Shown in pieces: positions 28,013 through 36,915 of a stretch of 64,000 nt of DNA. The stretch spans positions 124,001-188,000 of the forward strand of contig NZ_SIZZ01000003.1 in NCBI RefSeq assembly GCF_004322705.1, written 5' to 3'. The notes beneath the pieces were generated by a model that saw only the letters and a list, made by a program, of their open reading frames with translations, was not told where the DNA came from and made no database searches. Numbering within the stretch: position 1 is the stretch's first letter; each line of letters opens with the position of its first letter. A program made the position numbers and the translations under genes. This DNA comes from Dyella terrae. GTDB taxonomy: Bacteria; Pseudomonadota; Gammaproteobacteria; Xanthomonadales; Rhodanobacteraceae.

Positions 28013-29107
28013 ATGAAACCGCTAAGCTCTGTCGTCGTCCTCGCCCTGAGTCTGGCCCTGATGCCCAGTGCCTACGCCATGGAAAAACCCATCGCCGCCA
28101 AGGTGCTGGTCATCGGCCATCGCGGTGCCAGTGCGCTGCGGCCCGAACACACGCTGGCGTCGTATGCCAAGGCGATCAACGACGGCGCGGATTTCATCGA
28201 GCCGGACCTGGTCATGACGAAGGACGGTGTACCCGTCGCTCGCCATGAAAACGAGATCGGTGGCACGACCGACGTAGCGAGCCATCCGGAATTCGCCAGT
28301 CGCAAAACCACAAAAACCATCGATGGGCACGCGGTCACAGGCTGGTTCACCGAGGACTTCACGCTCGACGAGCTCAAGACCCTGCGCGCACGCGAGCGTC
28401 TCCCGGAGCTCAGGGGGACAAAGTACGACGGCCAGTTCCAGGTTCCGACGCTGGAGGAAATCATCGATTTCACTGCCGCTGAGTCGGCGGCGCGCGGCCG
28501 CACCATCGGTCTCATTCCGGAGATCAAGCACGGCACGTACTTCCAGGCACACGGGCTTGCCATGGAAGATCGCGTGCTGGCTATCCTCGACGCCCACGCT
28601 TACACGCGCAGCGCGCCGGTGGAAATCCAGTCCTTCGAAATCGCCAATCTGCGTTACCTGCGCGGCAAGCTTGGCAAGAGCCATCCCAACATCCGCCTGT
28701 TGCAGCTGTTGGACGATGGCAAGGAGCAGCCGTACGACGTCGTGGTGGCCAAGGGCAAGCTCACCTACGCCGACATGGTGAAGCCGGCTGGCCTGCGCGA
28801 CATCGCCACGTATGCAGACGCCATCGGTCCCAACATCCGCGCCATCATTCCGCTGAAAGCCGATGGCGGCCTCGGGCAGCCGACGGCGCTCGTTCGCGAT
28901 GCCCACGCAGCGAAGCTGGAACTGCATCCGTACACCTTCCGCCCGGAGAACTATTTCCAGGCGAAGAACTTTTGGAAGGGCAGCGATCCGAAGGCGTTCA
29001 ATGAAGACGGTTCGGTTGCCGAAATCCGCGCCTATCTGGATGCCGGGATCGACGCGTTCTTCACGGATGATCCTGCGCTCGGCCGCAAAGCTGTCGACCA
29101 GCGCTGA
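28013..29107 (+). CDS. glpQ: Periplasmic glycerophosphodiester phosphodiesterase
   Basis: 364 aa, close in length and pattern to E. coli GlpQ. Signal peptide ends at SAYA (about 22). The catalytic HRGASALRPEHT with the metal-binding ADFIEPDLVMTKDG, then IPEIKH and the C-terminal FTDDP, are all present. It splits glycerophosphodiesters from phospholipids into glycerol-3-phosphate and alcohol. GAAGGAA is 9 nt before the ATG. It sits between the truncated receptor and an NPP-type enzyme, which fits phosphate-ester scavenging. Confidence 0.92.
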   Translation: MKPLSSVVVLALSLALMPSAYAMEKPIAAKVLVIGHRGASALRPEHTLASYAKAINDGADFIEPDLVMTKDGVPVARHENEIGGTTDVASHPEFASRKTTKTIDGHAVTGWFTEDFTLDELKTLRARERLPELRGTKYDGQFQVPTLEEIIDFTAAESAARGRTIGLIPEIKHGTYFQAHGLAMEDRVLAILDAHAYTRSAPVEIQSFEIANLRYLRGKLGKSHPNIRLLQLLDDGKEQPYDVVVAKGKLTYADMVKPAGLRDIATYADAIGPNIRAIIPLKADGGLGQPTALVRDAHAAKLELHPYTFRPENYFQAKNFWKGSDPKAFNEDGSVAEIRAYLDAGIDAFFTDDPALGRKAVDQR

Positions 29108-29120
29108 GGTGTCGCATAGC

Positions 29121-29148
29121 TGATGTACCACTGTCACCGCGATGCAAC
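29121..29148 (+). promoter_or_regulatory. Candidate PhoB-type tandem site
   Basis: TGATGT, TGTCAC and TGCAAC recur at exact 11-bp steps (29121, 29132, 29143), the spacing of Pho-box half-sites. Only the middle element matches the half-site consensus well. It lies 46 bp before the NPP-type gene. Confidence 0.3.
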
Positions 29149-29193
29149 TGCGCAGGCGTCCACTAGCGGCGCCTCCAGCCTGACGGTGATCCC

Positions 29194-30525
29194 ATGCGAT
29201 TCCTGCCCCGCTGTGCCGCTCTCGCCATGCTCGCGGTCGCTTCACTCGGCACCGCGCAGGCCGTGCCGGTCCTGCTGATTTCCATCGACGGCCTGCGGCC
29301 CGGCGATGTACTCGAAGCACGGCAACGCGGCATGCACTTGCCCAACCTGTCGCGTTTCGTGAAAGAAGGAAGCTATGCCGCCGGCGTGCAGGGCGTGCTC
29401 CCCACGCTTACCTATCCGAGCCACACCACGCTGATCACCGGTGTGTCGCCCAACGTGCATGGCATCGGCGGCAACTTCACCTTCGATCCCATCAACGAAA
29501 ATCAGGAAGGCTGGGCGTGGTACGCGAGTGACATTCGCGTGCCAACGTTGTGGGATGCCGCGCATGCGGCGGGATTGACCACGGGCAACGTGCACTGGCC
29601 GGTGAGCGTCGGTGCGAATATCGACTGGAACCTCCCGCAGATCTGGCGTGCCGGCACGCCGGACGACCGCAAGCTCCTCGCCGCCCTGTCGACGCCCGGG
29701 TTGCTCGCGCCGATGGAACGCGAGCTCGGGCCCTATGCCGATGGCGTGGATGAAAGCATCGAAGCGGACGCCAATCGCGCCCGCTTCGCCGTTCGCCTGC
29801 TCGAAGAGCATCATCCGGATTTCATGACAACGTACTTCGCTTCGCTCGATCATCAGGAGCATGCGAATGGCCCTGACAGCGAGGCAGCACGCCGTACGCT
29901 GGAGCAACTCGATCGCCTGGTCGGCGAACTCGTGGAAGCGGCGCAGCGAGTGCACCCTGATGGTGTCGTCGCCGTGGTATCCGACCATGGCTTTCTCCCG
30001 GTCAAGCACGACGTCAACTTGTACGCGCCTTTCATCAAGGTCGGCCTCATCACCGTGAAGGACGGCCAGATCGCCGACTGGAAAGTGGTGCCGTGGAACG
30101 ACGGCGGCAGTGCGGCGATCGTGCTGCGCGATCCCAGCGACGAAGCCGTGAAGGCGCGCGTGGGCGCCATCCTCGATGACATTCGAAACAACCCCGACTA
30201 CGGTATTGCCCGCGTGCTCGACAAGGATGCGCTCGTGGCGAAGGGCGGTACGTCACAGGCAACGTGGTTCATTACGCTCAAGCCCGGCTACGAGGCCACG
30301 GGACGCATCAACGCACCCGTGCCCTCGGACAGCCCGGTTCATGGCATGCACGGATACGATCCCAGCGAACCGGCGATGCGTTCGGTCTTCATGATGCTGG
30401 GCAAGGGCGTGCCCGAAGGCCGCGACCTTGGCGTGATCGACATGCGCGACATCGCGCCGACGCTCGCCAGCTGGATGGGCGTCAGCCTCACGCAAGCTCG
30501 CAGTCATCCACTCATCGCGCCGTAA
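29194..30525 (+). CDS. Secreted NPP-type nucleotide pyrophosphatase/phosphodiesterase
   Basis: 443 aa with a signal peptide ending at AQA (about 23). Motifs of the NPP family appear in order: LLISIDGLRPGD (metal Asp), PTLTYPSHTTLITG (nucleophile Thr), SLDHQEHANG, and VVSDHGFLPVKH with GMHGYDP at the end. It would release phosphate from nucleotide or other diesters in the periplasm. It has the usual length for a bacterial NPP domain. It follows glpQ by 86 nt on the same strand. Confidence 0.88.
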   Translation: MRFLPRCAALAMLAVASLGTAQAVPVLLISIDGLRPGDVLEARQRGMHLPNLSRFVKEGSYAAGVQGVLPTLTYPSHTTLITGVSPNVHGIGGNFTFDPINENQEGWAWYASDIRVPTLWDAAHAAGLTTGNVHWPVSVGANIDWNLPQIWRAGTPDDRKLLAALSTPGLLAPMERELGPYADGVDESIEADANRARFAVRLLEEHHPDFMTTYFASLDHQEHANGPDSEAARRTLEQLDRLVGELVEAAQRVHPDGVVAVVSDHGFLPVKHDVNLYAPFIKVGLITVKDGQIADWKVVPWNDGGSAAIVLRDPSDEAVKARVGAILDDIRNNPDYGIARVLDKDALVAKGGTSQATWFITLKPGYEATGRINAPVPSDSPVHGMHGYDPSEPAMRSVFMMLGKGVPEGRDLGVIDMRDIAPTLASWMGVSLTQARSHPLIAP

Positions 30526-30580
30526 ACACTTTCGGTTTCGTTGCAGTTGTGCGCGAACGGTTTCACTTTTCGCGCGGCGA

Positions 30581-30597
30581 TGACATGTCGATGTAAA
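30581..30597 (+). promoter_or_regulatory. Candidate PhoB-type site upstream of the receptor
   Basis: TGACAT (30581-30586) and TGTAAA (30592-30597) lie at an 11-bp step; the first matches a Pho-box half-site in 5 of 6 positions. Its distance (180 bp) leaves room for a promoter and the structured leader. Evidence is weak without a matrix scan. Confidence 0.3.
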
Positions 30598-30639
30598 TCG
30601 CGCTTCACAGAACGCTTCCATGCTTTTGCGTACGGCTGA

Positions 30640-30776
30640 AGGTGATCTGCATCCGGCCTTGCACATAGCGCGCAAGACCGGAGGCGAGGCTCCAGGGGGC
30701 AGCCGTCGACGAACCCATTCACTCGACGACGTGGCTCCCCGCCAGGGGGACGGCTGCGCAAAAAGGAATCGCACGC
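30640..30776 (+). promoter_or_regulatory. Structured 5' leader of the TonB receptor
   Basis: Several nested inverted repeats fill this stretch. One is a 10-bp hairpin with one mismatch at about 30654-30682, CCGGCCTTGC pairing with GCAAGACCGG. GCAGCCGTC (30699-30707) pairs with GACGGCTGC (30749-30757), and between them are GTCGA/TCGAC arms. I recognise no known riboswitch core, including cobalamin. The receptor ribosome site AAAAAGGAA follows directly. Confidence 0.4.
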
Positions 30777-33062
30777 ATGTCAGTTCGAAAGCACCCGGCT
30801 CGCCTTACCGCCATGACCCTTGCCTTGTTCGCCGTACTTCACGGCCATGCGTTTGCCGCCGACGGCGACGACAACACACCGACGGCGGACGCGTCGACGG
30901 ACAAGGCCAAGACGCTGGATACCGTTTCGGTCATCGGCCAGGGCGAAACGCGCCAGGTCCAGCGCATTACGGTGGAAGACGTAAAGATCCTTCCGCCCGG
31001 CACCAGCGCACTCAAAGTGCTGGCCAGCAAGCCCGGCGTGCACTTCGAGTCCTCCGACCCGTTTGGCAACTACGAGTGGTCGACGCGCTTCAGCCTGCGC
31101 GGCTTCAATCAGAACCGACTGGGTTTTACGCTGGACGGCATTCCGCTGGGTGACATGAGCTACGGCAACAACAACGGCCTGCACATCAGTCGCGCCTTGA
31201 TTGCCGAGAACCTGGGCAGCGCCGAACTGGCCGAAGGCATCGGTGCGCTGGGTACCGCATCGACGAGTGACCTCGGCGGCACGGTGCAGTTCTACTCGTC
31301 GGACCCGACGCCCGACTACGGTTTTACCTTTGGCCAGAGCTTCGGCACCGACGCGGCGCGCCGCACGTACGCGCGCCTGGATACCGGCAACGTCAACGGC
31401 TTTGCCATGTACATGTCCGGCGCCTATTCCACGGTCGACAAGTGGAAGGGTGACGGCGCGCAGGAGCAGATGCAGTTCAACATCAAGGCGACGTATGACA
31501 TCGGCGAAAGCCGCGTGGGTGCATTGATCACGACGTCCGATCGCGATGAGACCGATTACCAGGATCTCTCGCTCGACATGCTGCATCGCCTTGGCTGGAA
31601 CTGGGACAACTACGCGCCGGACTGGAATCGCGCGGTGAACGCCGCCAAGGGCATCTACACGGGCGGCGTGACCAATGCCGACGACGCTTACTACGCCGGC
31701 CGCGGCGTGCGGCGAGATACGGTGGCAAGCCTGTTCGGGGACTTTGCGCTCGCCGAAGGCCTGCGCCTGAAGGCCACCACGTACTACCACAACGATCGCG
31801 GCCAGGGTCACTGGTTCACGCCGTACCAGGCCTCGTTCCCGGGTACGCCGCAGGAAGTGCCGATCTCCATCCGCACCACTGAATACGGCATCGATCGCGG
31901 CGGCGTGACGGCGGCGCTCAACTGGGACATCGGCGCGCACCATCTGGAGGCGGGCGTCTGGTACGAGGACAGCAACCACAACGTGCAGCGCAACTACTAC
32001 TTCATCAGCGGGCCGGTGGATGACCGCAAGTTTCTCAGTCATCCGGACATCCGCCTGTTCTATCAGCACTACAACACCACGACGCAGCAGTATTACATCC
32101 AGGACAGCATGCATTTCCTGGATGACCGCCTGGGCATCGACATCGGCTTCAAGTCACCCGATACCAAGGTGAAGGCGACGACGTTGCCGGGCACGGCCAC
32201 GTTCGGCAAGCCCAACAGCTATGCGAATGGCGAGCTGACGGCGAAGAAGGATTTCCTGCCGCAGGTGGGTGCCAGTTACCAGTTAGGCGGCGGCTTTGAG
32301 ATCTTCGGTTCGTATGCCCAGAACATCGCCGCCTTCCAGGCCGGCATTACCGGTCCGCTGGCCACGACCCAGGTGGCGTTCGATACCTTCGGTCGCAAGC
32401 TCAAGCCGGAAGAGTCACGTACGTTTGAAGGTGGCATGCGCGCGGTGAGCGATTTTTACGAGGCGTCGCTCGCGCTGTATGACGTGAAGTTCGACAACCG
32501 TTTGCTGGTGATCTCGCAGTGCAGCGGCATCGTTGGCTGTCCCAGTGCCTATGCAAACGTCGGTTCGGTGACGAGCCGCGGCGCGGAGCTTGCGCTCAAC
32601 TTCCGCCTCGCCTCCGAGCTGCGCTGGAACAACTCCTTGTCCTACAACCGCTCGCGCTATGACGACGATTACCAGGACGGCAACACCGTGGTGCCGACCA
32701 AGGGCAAGACTGTGGTCGACAGCCCCAGGCAGCTGTTCTTCAGCGAGCTGGCGTGGGTGTCGGGTCCGTGGGATCTGCGCGCCTCGGCCAACTACACGGG
32801 CAAGCGCTATTACACGTACACCAACGACGCGTCGGTGCCGTCGTACTGGTTGTTCAATGCGGCGGCCGCTTACAGCTTTGGCAAGCTGGGGTACGTGCGC
32901 GATCTGACGGTGGCACTCAACATCACCAATATCGCGGACAAGAAGTACTTCGGCTCCATCGGCACGAACGGTTTCATCGCGGCTGATCCGCAGGGGCAGT
33001 TCGCGACGCTGCAGGTGGGTGCGCCGCGGACGGCGATGTTGACGGCGACGTTCAAGTTTTAA
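30777..33062 (+). CDS. TonB-dependent receptor of the phosphate-ester block
   Basis: 761 aa. Signal peptide (to about 31), a short linker with the TonB-box-like region VSVIGQGETRQVQR, a plug (ALKVLASKPGVHFESSD, FSLRGFNQNRLGFTLDGIPLGDMSYGN) and a barrel ending in TATFKF with the terminal Phe typical of outer-membrane proteins. The substrate is not readable from sequence; the neighbours (alkaline phosphatase, GlpQ, NPP) suggest an organic phosphate compound. AAGGAA lies 8 nt before the ATG. Confidence 0.88.
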   Translation: MSVRKHPARLTAMTLALFAVLHGHAFAADGDDNTPTADASTDKAKTLDTVSVIGQGETRQVQRITVEDVKILPPGTSALKVLASKPGVHFESSDPFGNYEWSTRFSLRGFNQNRLGFTLDGIPLGDMSYGNNNGLHISRALIAENLGSAELAEGIGALGTASTSDLGGTVQFYSSDPTPDYGFTFGQSFGTDAARRTYARLDTGNVNGFAMYMSGAYSTVDKWKGDGAQEQMQFNIKATYDIGESRVGALITTSDRDETDYQDLSLDMLHRLGWNWDNYAPDWNRAVNAAKGIYTGGVTNADDAYYAGRGVRRDTVASLFGDFALAEGLRLKATTYYHNDRGQGHWFTPYQASFPGTPQEVPISIRTTEYGIDRGGVTAALNWDIGAHHLEAGVWYEDSNHNVQRNYYFISGPVDDRKFLSHPDIRLFYQHYNTTTQQYYIQDSMHFLDDRLGIDIGFKSPDTKVKATTLPGTATFGKPNSYANGELTAKKDFLPQVGASYQLGGGFEIFGSYAQNIAAFQAGITGPLATTQVAFDTFGRKLKPEESRTFEGGMRAVSDFYEASLALYDVKFDNRLLVISQCSGIVGCPSAYANVGSVTSRGAELALNFRLASELRWNNSLSYNRSRYDDDYQDGNTVVPTKGKTVVDSPRQLFFSELAWVSGPWDLRASANYTGKRYYTYTNDASVPSYWLFNAAAAYSFGKLGYVRDLTVALNITNIADKKYFGSIGTNGFIAADPQGQFATLQVGAPRTAMLTATFKF

Positions 33063-33112
33063 GGGGTGGGGCGCGACTGGGGGGATTAAGTCGCGTCGTC
33101 TCTCCAAGGGGC

Positions 33113-33228
33113 CGTCATTCCGGCGCAGGCCGGAATCCAGTGAAGTACGTCGTGGGCAGCACTCCCACTTTAGTCAGAGTGCTTCGCACACCTTTTTTCA
33201 CTGGATTCCGGCCTGCGCCGGAATGACG
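33113..33228. repeat. REPIN-like inverted pair of REP hairpins
   Basis: Two 32-bp arms (33113-33144 and 33197-33228) are perfect reverse complements across a 52-bp spacer. Each arm contains its own hairpin, ATTCCGGC-GCAG-GCCGGAAT. The arm belongs to the same family as the REPs at 13.3-13.8 kb. It lies just after the receptor gene and could also end its transcript; the spacer finishes in six T residues on the plus strand. Confidence 0.85.
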
Positions 33229-33348
33229 AAAATGGAAGGGGCATTGATCCCGGGGAGGGTCCCCCATTTGCGTTTGCAGCATCGAATCTTTCCCCGCCGC
33301 GGCCCGGCCACACCTATGATCTAGCCAGCCCAACGCCGCCCGCGACAC

Positions 33349-34077
33349 ATGTCCTCGATTCCCGCCACCTCGACGCCCCCCACTTCGCTGCGCCGGACAG
33401 GCTTAGCCGTCTGTCTCCTGGCCATCGGCGCCATCGCAGGTTCCGTCGGTGCGGGCAGTGATCCGGACAGTGCGTGGCTCTGGCTGCACTGGCTCTGCAA
33501 ACCTACCGTGACCTTGTTGATCCTCTGGGTCGCCTGGAGCAGTCCGAACCCGGTCTCCATGCGTTACCAGCGCTGGATCGTTGGCGGCACCGCGGCCTCG
33601 ATGGCCGGCGACATCTTCCTGATGCTTCCGGGCGACTTCTTCGTCCATGGGCTGGTTTCCTTCCTGCTCGCGCACCTGGCATTCCTGGTGGCGCTGACCA
33701 CGGATGCCCGATTCGGCGTTCGCCCGGTGGCCTTGCTGGCGTGCCTTGCCTACGGCGCCTTCAATCTCTGGGCGTTGTGGCCCAGCCTGCCCGATGAACT
33801 GCATATCCCGGTGATCGTCTACATCGCCGTGCTCGCCTCGATGGGTGGCCAGGCCGTGGCGCGTGCCTGGCATCACGTGCATGCGCATGACGCACTGGCG
33901 GGCCCGGCGTGGCTCGCGGCCGCGGGTGCGTTGTTGTTCCTCCTGAGCGACACGCTGCTGGCCTGGAACAAGTTCCGCATCGTGCTGCCCTGGTCGGCGC
34001 TGTGGGTGCTGGGCACTTACTACGGTGCGATGTGGTTGCTCGCCCGCTCGGTGGCACAGGCGGAGCGCGACGCATGA
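33349..34077 (+). CDS. YhhN/TMEM86-family lysoplasmalogenase-like membrane protein
   Basis: 242 aa with about eight transmembrane helices. The family signature is clear: AGDIFLMLPGDFFVHGLVSF in the middle and LLFLLSDTLLAWNKF near the end, both with the conserved Asp residues. Characterised relatives (human TMEM86B, bacterial YhhN proteins) hydrolyse the vinyl-ether bond of lysoplasmalogens. The stop overlaps the start of the next gene by 4 nt. No strong ribosome site before the ATG. Confidence 0.85.
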   Translation: MSSIPATSTPPTSLRRTGLAVCLLAIGAIAGSVGAGSDPDSAWLWLHWLCKPTVTLLILWVAWSSPNPVSMRYQRWIVGGTAASMAGDIFLMLPGDFFVHGLVSFLLAHLAFLVALTTDARFGVRPVALLACLAYGAFNLWALWPSLPDELHIPVIVYIAVLASMGGQAVARAWHHVHAHDALAGPAWLAAAGALLFLLSDTLLAWNKFRIVLPWSALWVLGTYYGAMWLLARSVAQAERDA

Positions 34078-35333
34078 ACACCCAGGAAACCATCATCACC
34101 TGGGCCACGCCCGTCTTCTTTGCCCTGATCGCGCTGGAGCTGCTCGTGGCGCGCTGGCGCGGGCGCAAGGTCTATCACGCCAGCGATGCGATCAACAGCC
34201 TCGGCCTTGGCGTGATCTCGCAGATCGTCGCCGTATTCTCGAAGGTGCTGACCTTCGGTATCTATGCCTGGTTTGTCAGTCACGTAGCGCTCTTCAGGCT
34301 GCCGGCCGACAGCCTGTGGGTGTGGGTCAGTGCCCTGGTCCTGTACGATTTCCTCTACTACTGGCTGCACCGCGCCGGGCATGAGGTGAACATCCTCTGG
34401 GCCGCACACGTCGTGCATCACCAGAGCGAGGACTACAACCTCAGCACCGCCTTGCGCCAGACGGGCAGCGGCGTCGTATTGGGTTGGATCTTCTACCTGC
34501 CGATGGCGCTGATCGGCTATCCGCTGGAAGTCTTCGTCGTGGTGGCGCTGATCGATCTGCTCTACCAGTTCTGGGTTCACACCGAGCTGGTGGGACGGTT
34601 GGGCTGGTTCGATCGCGTGTTCTGCTCGCCGTCCAACCATCGCGCCCATCATGCGGTGAATGATCGCTACCTCGATCGCAACTATGGCGGCATCCTGATC
34701 CTGTGGGACCGGTTGTTCGGAACCTTCATCGAAGAAGACGACACCGACCCGCCCATCTACGGCACGCGTTCACCGCTGCGCAGCTGGAATCCCTTGTGGG
34801 CGAACGCCGAGGTGTACTGGGCCACGCTCAAGGACGCCCGGCATGCACGTCGCTGGCGCGACAAGCTGCTGGTCTGGATCAAGCCGCCTGGCTGGCGTCC
34901 CGCCGACGTGGCCGCCCGCTATCCCAAGCCGGATTTCGATATCGCCAGGTCGCGATACCAACCCCAGCTGTCGCGCCTCATGATTGCCTACGCCATCGTC
35001 CAGTTCGCCCTGCTGCTGGTGATGGCGGTGCATTTCCTGGACATGGCCAAGCGACTACCACCTTCCGGGTTGGTCGCCTATGCGAGTTTTCTCGTGCTTA
35101 GCCTGACGGCGCTGGGTATCTGGTCGGAAGGGCGCCCGATGGGCCGCTGGCTGGAGCTGATTCGGCTAGGCGCAACGGCCGGCATCGTCGTGCTCACGGG
35201 TGGCTGGTTCGGCGTGCCACCGGGTGGGGCTGCCCTGCCTGCGGCACTCCTTATCCTGTGTCTGCTCAATGTCTTGGCGCTGATCGGGGTCAGCGCGCAC
35301 GGACGGATGCAGGAGGCCCGGCCGGCACATTGA
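34074..35333 (+). CDS. Alkylglycerol monooxygenase-like membrane hydroxylase
   Basis: 419 aa of the sterol desaturase/fatty-acid hydroxylase superfamily. The eight-His di-iron pattern is intact: WLHRAGHE, WAAHVVHHQSEDYN and SNHRAHHAVND. The stretches SEDYNLSTALRQ and RNYGGILILWDRLFGTF are the ones seen in animal AGMO (TMEM195), which cleaves alkyl ethers of glycerolipids with tetrahydrobiopterin. Several N- and C-terminal transmembrane helices. The ATG (34074) has GGAG 9 nt upstream and overlaps the lysoplasmalogenase gene, so both are probably translated together. Confidence 0.85.
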   Translation: MNTQETIITWATPVFFALIALELLVARWRGRKVYHASDAINSLGLGVISQIVAVFSKVLTFGIYAWFVSHVALFRLPADSLWVWVSALVLYDFLYYWLHRAGHEVNILWAAHVVHHQSEDYNLSTALRQTGSGVVLGWIFYLPMALIGYPLEVFVVVALIDLLYQFWVHTELVGRLGWFDRVFCSPSNHRAHHAVNDRYLDRNYGGILILWDRLFGTFIEEDDTDPPIYGTRSPLRSWNPLWANAEVYWATLKDARHARRWRDKLLVWIKPPGWRPADVAARYPKPDFDIARSRYQPQLSRLMIAYAIVQFALLLVMAVHFLDMAKRLPPSGLVAYASFLVLSLTALGIWSEGRPMGRWLELIRLGATAGIVVLTGGWFGVPPGGAALPAALLILCLLNVLALIGVSAHGRMQEARPAH

Positions 35334-35416
35334 GGCCATGTGGCGCGGCGCAGGCGCAGCATGGCGCGGGGGGACGCATTCGTTATGATCGCGATTCCTT
35401 TCCGGGGAAGATCGCG

Positions 35417-36856
35417 ATGAGTGTTGTAAGCAAGCTGTTGCGCCACAAATCCGTCGAGGCCTTGCAGGCCGAAGCGGGTAAGCGTGGCGATTTCCGTAGG
35501 GTGCTCGGTCTGTGGCAGCTCACTGCCATCGGCATCGGCGGCATCATTGGCGTGGGCGTTTTCGTACTTGCGGGCCAGCAGGCCGCAGTGAATGCCGGCC
35601 CCGCCGTGGCCCTGGCCTTCCTGATCGCCGGCATTGCCAGCGCGGCGGCGGCCCTGTGCTATGCCGAATTCGCCGGCATGATCCCGGTTACCGGCAGCGC
35701 CTACACCTACGGCTACGCCGTGCTGGGTGAACTGGCGGCCTGGCTGATTGGCTGGGATCTGTTGCTGGAGTACGCACTGATCGTCGCGGTGGTGGCGATC
35801 GGCTGGTCTGGCTATGTGCAGTCGCTGCTGGCGGGTGTCTTTGGCATCCATCTTCCCGTCTGGGCGCAAGGCGCGATGGGTACGGGCGAAGGCCGCGTGT
35901 TCAACGTGGTGGCCGCGCTCATTACCCTGGGCGTCGCGACGCTGCTGGTCATGCGCACGGAGTGGGGTGCGCGCTTCAATACGCTGATCGTCACCATCAA
36001 GGTCATCGCCGTGCTGCTGGTGATCGGCGTGGGCGTGTTCTACATCAATCCGGCCAACTGGCATCCCTTCATTCCGGAACGCGTGGTGGACGCCGATGGC
36101 GTCGGTCATTTCGGCATGCAGGGCATCGGTACCGCCGCCGCCGTGGTGTTCTTCGCGGTGTTCGGCTACGACACGCTGACCACGGCCGCGGAGGAATCGA
36201 AGAATCCGCAGCGCGATCTTCCCCGTGCGGTGCTCCTGTCGCTGGGCGTGTCGATGGTGATGTACCTGGCCGTCTCGCTGGTGCTTACTGGCATCGCGCA
36301 CTACAGCACGCTCAACTCCGACGCACCCGTATCCGATGCGTTCAAGGGCCTGGGCCTGCCGTGGATCGCCAATGCGATTTCCTTCTCGGCCGTCGTCGGC
36401 ATCGCCAGCGTGTTGTTCGCCTTCATGCTGGGCGCGTCGCGCATCTGGTTTGCGCTGTCGCGTGACGGGCTGCTGCCGGGCTGGTTTGCCAAGGTGCATC
36501 CGCAGTACGGCACGCCGCATCGCCCGACCATCGTGCTGGGCGTGTTCACCGCGCTCGTTGCCGGGCTGCTGCCGATCGTCGAAGTCGCCAAGCTGGTGAA
36601 TATCGGCGTGCTGTCGGCATTCATCGTGATCTGCAGCTCGATCATCGTGCTGCGCGTGCGCAAGCCGGACCTGCACCGTTCGTTCCGCACGCCATGGGTG
36701 CCGGTGATCCCGCTGATCGGCATCGCCTTCTCGATCTGGCTGCTGGCCGAGCTGTCGCTGACGACCTGGAAGGTCTTCCTGATCTGGGTGTCGATCGGCC
36801 TGGTGGTGTATTTCACCTACGGCATCAAGCACAGCAAGCTCAATCAGGCGAAGTAA
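35417..36856 (+). CDS. Amino-acid permease, APC superfamily (CAT/YfnA type)
   Basis: 479 aa, 12 predicted transmembrane helices. The first helix has GIGGIIGVGVFVLAG, the substrate-binding unwound helix of APC carriers; VFFAVFGYDTLTTAAEESKNPQRDLP is the conserved helix-6 region with the following loop, and IWFALSRDGLLP the helix-8 region. It matches cationic or general amino-acid permeases such as YfnA; the exact substrate cannot be read. GGGGAAG lies 7 nt before the ATG. An intrinsic terminator follows. Confidence 0.88.
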   Translation: MSVVSKLLRHKSVEALQAEAGKRGDFRRVLGLWQLTAIGIGGIIGVGVFVLAGQQAAVNAGPAVALAFLIAGIASAAAALCYAEFAGMIPVTGSAYTYGYAVLGELAAWLIGWDLLLEYALIVAVVAIGWSGYVQSLLAGVFGIHLPVWAQGAMGTGEGRVFNVVAALITLGVATLLVMRTEWGARFNTLIVTIKVIAVLLVIGVGVFYINPANWHPFIPERVVDADGVGHFGMQGIGTAAAVVFFAVFGYDTLTTAAEESKNPQRDLPRAVLLSLGVSMVMYLAVSLVLTGIAHYSTLNSDAPVSDAFKGLGLPWIANAISFSAVVGIASVLFAFMLGASRIWFALSRDGLLPGWFAKVHPQYGTPHRPTIVLGVFTALVAGLLPIVEVAKLVNIGVLSAFIVICSSIIVLRVRKPDLHRSFRTPWVPVIPLIGIAFSIWLLAELSLTTWKVFLIWVSIGLVVYFTYGIKHSKLNQAK

Positions 36857-36873
36857 CCCCATTCGCCAGGCAC

Positions 36874-36903
36874 AAAAAAAGGGCGCCTCGCGGCGCCCTT
36901 TTT
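36874..36903. terminator. Bidirectional intrinsic terminator
   Basis: GGGCGCC (36881-36887) and GGCGCCC (36892-36898) form a 7-bp stem with loop TCGC. Seven A residues precede it and five T residues follow, so it can end both the permease transcript and the convergent barrel gene. Confidence 0.92.
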
Positions 36904-36915
36904 CTTATCGCGAGA

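Noticed and set aside
30640-30776. Cobalamin riboswitch before the TonB receptor
   Set aside because: The receptor context and the folded leader prompted the check, but the conserved B12-box and core sequences are absent.
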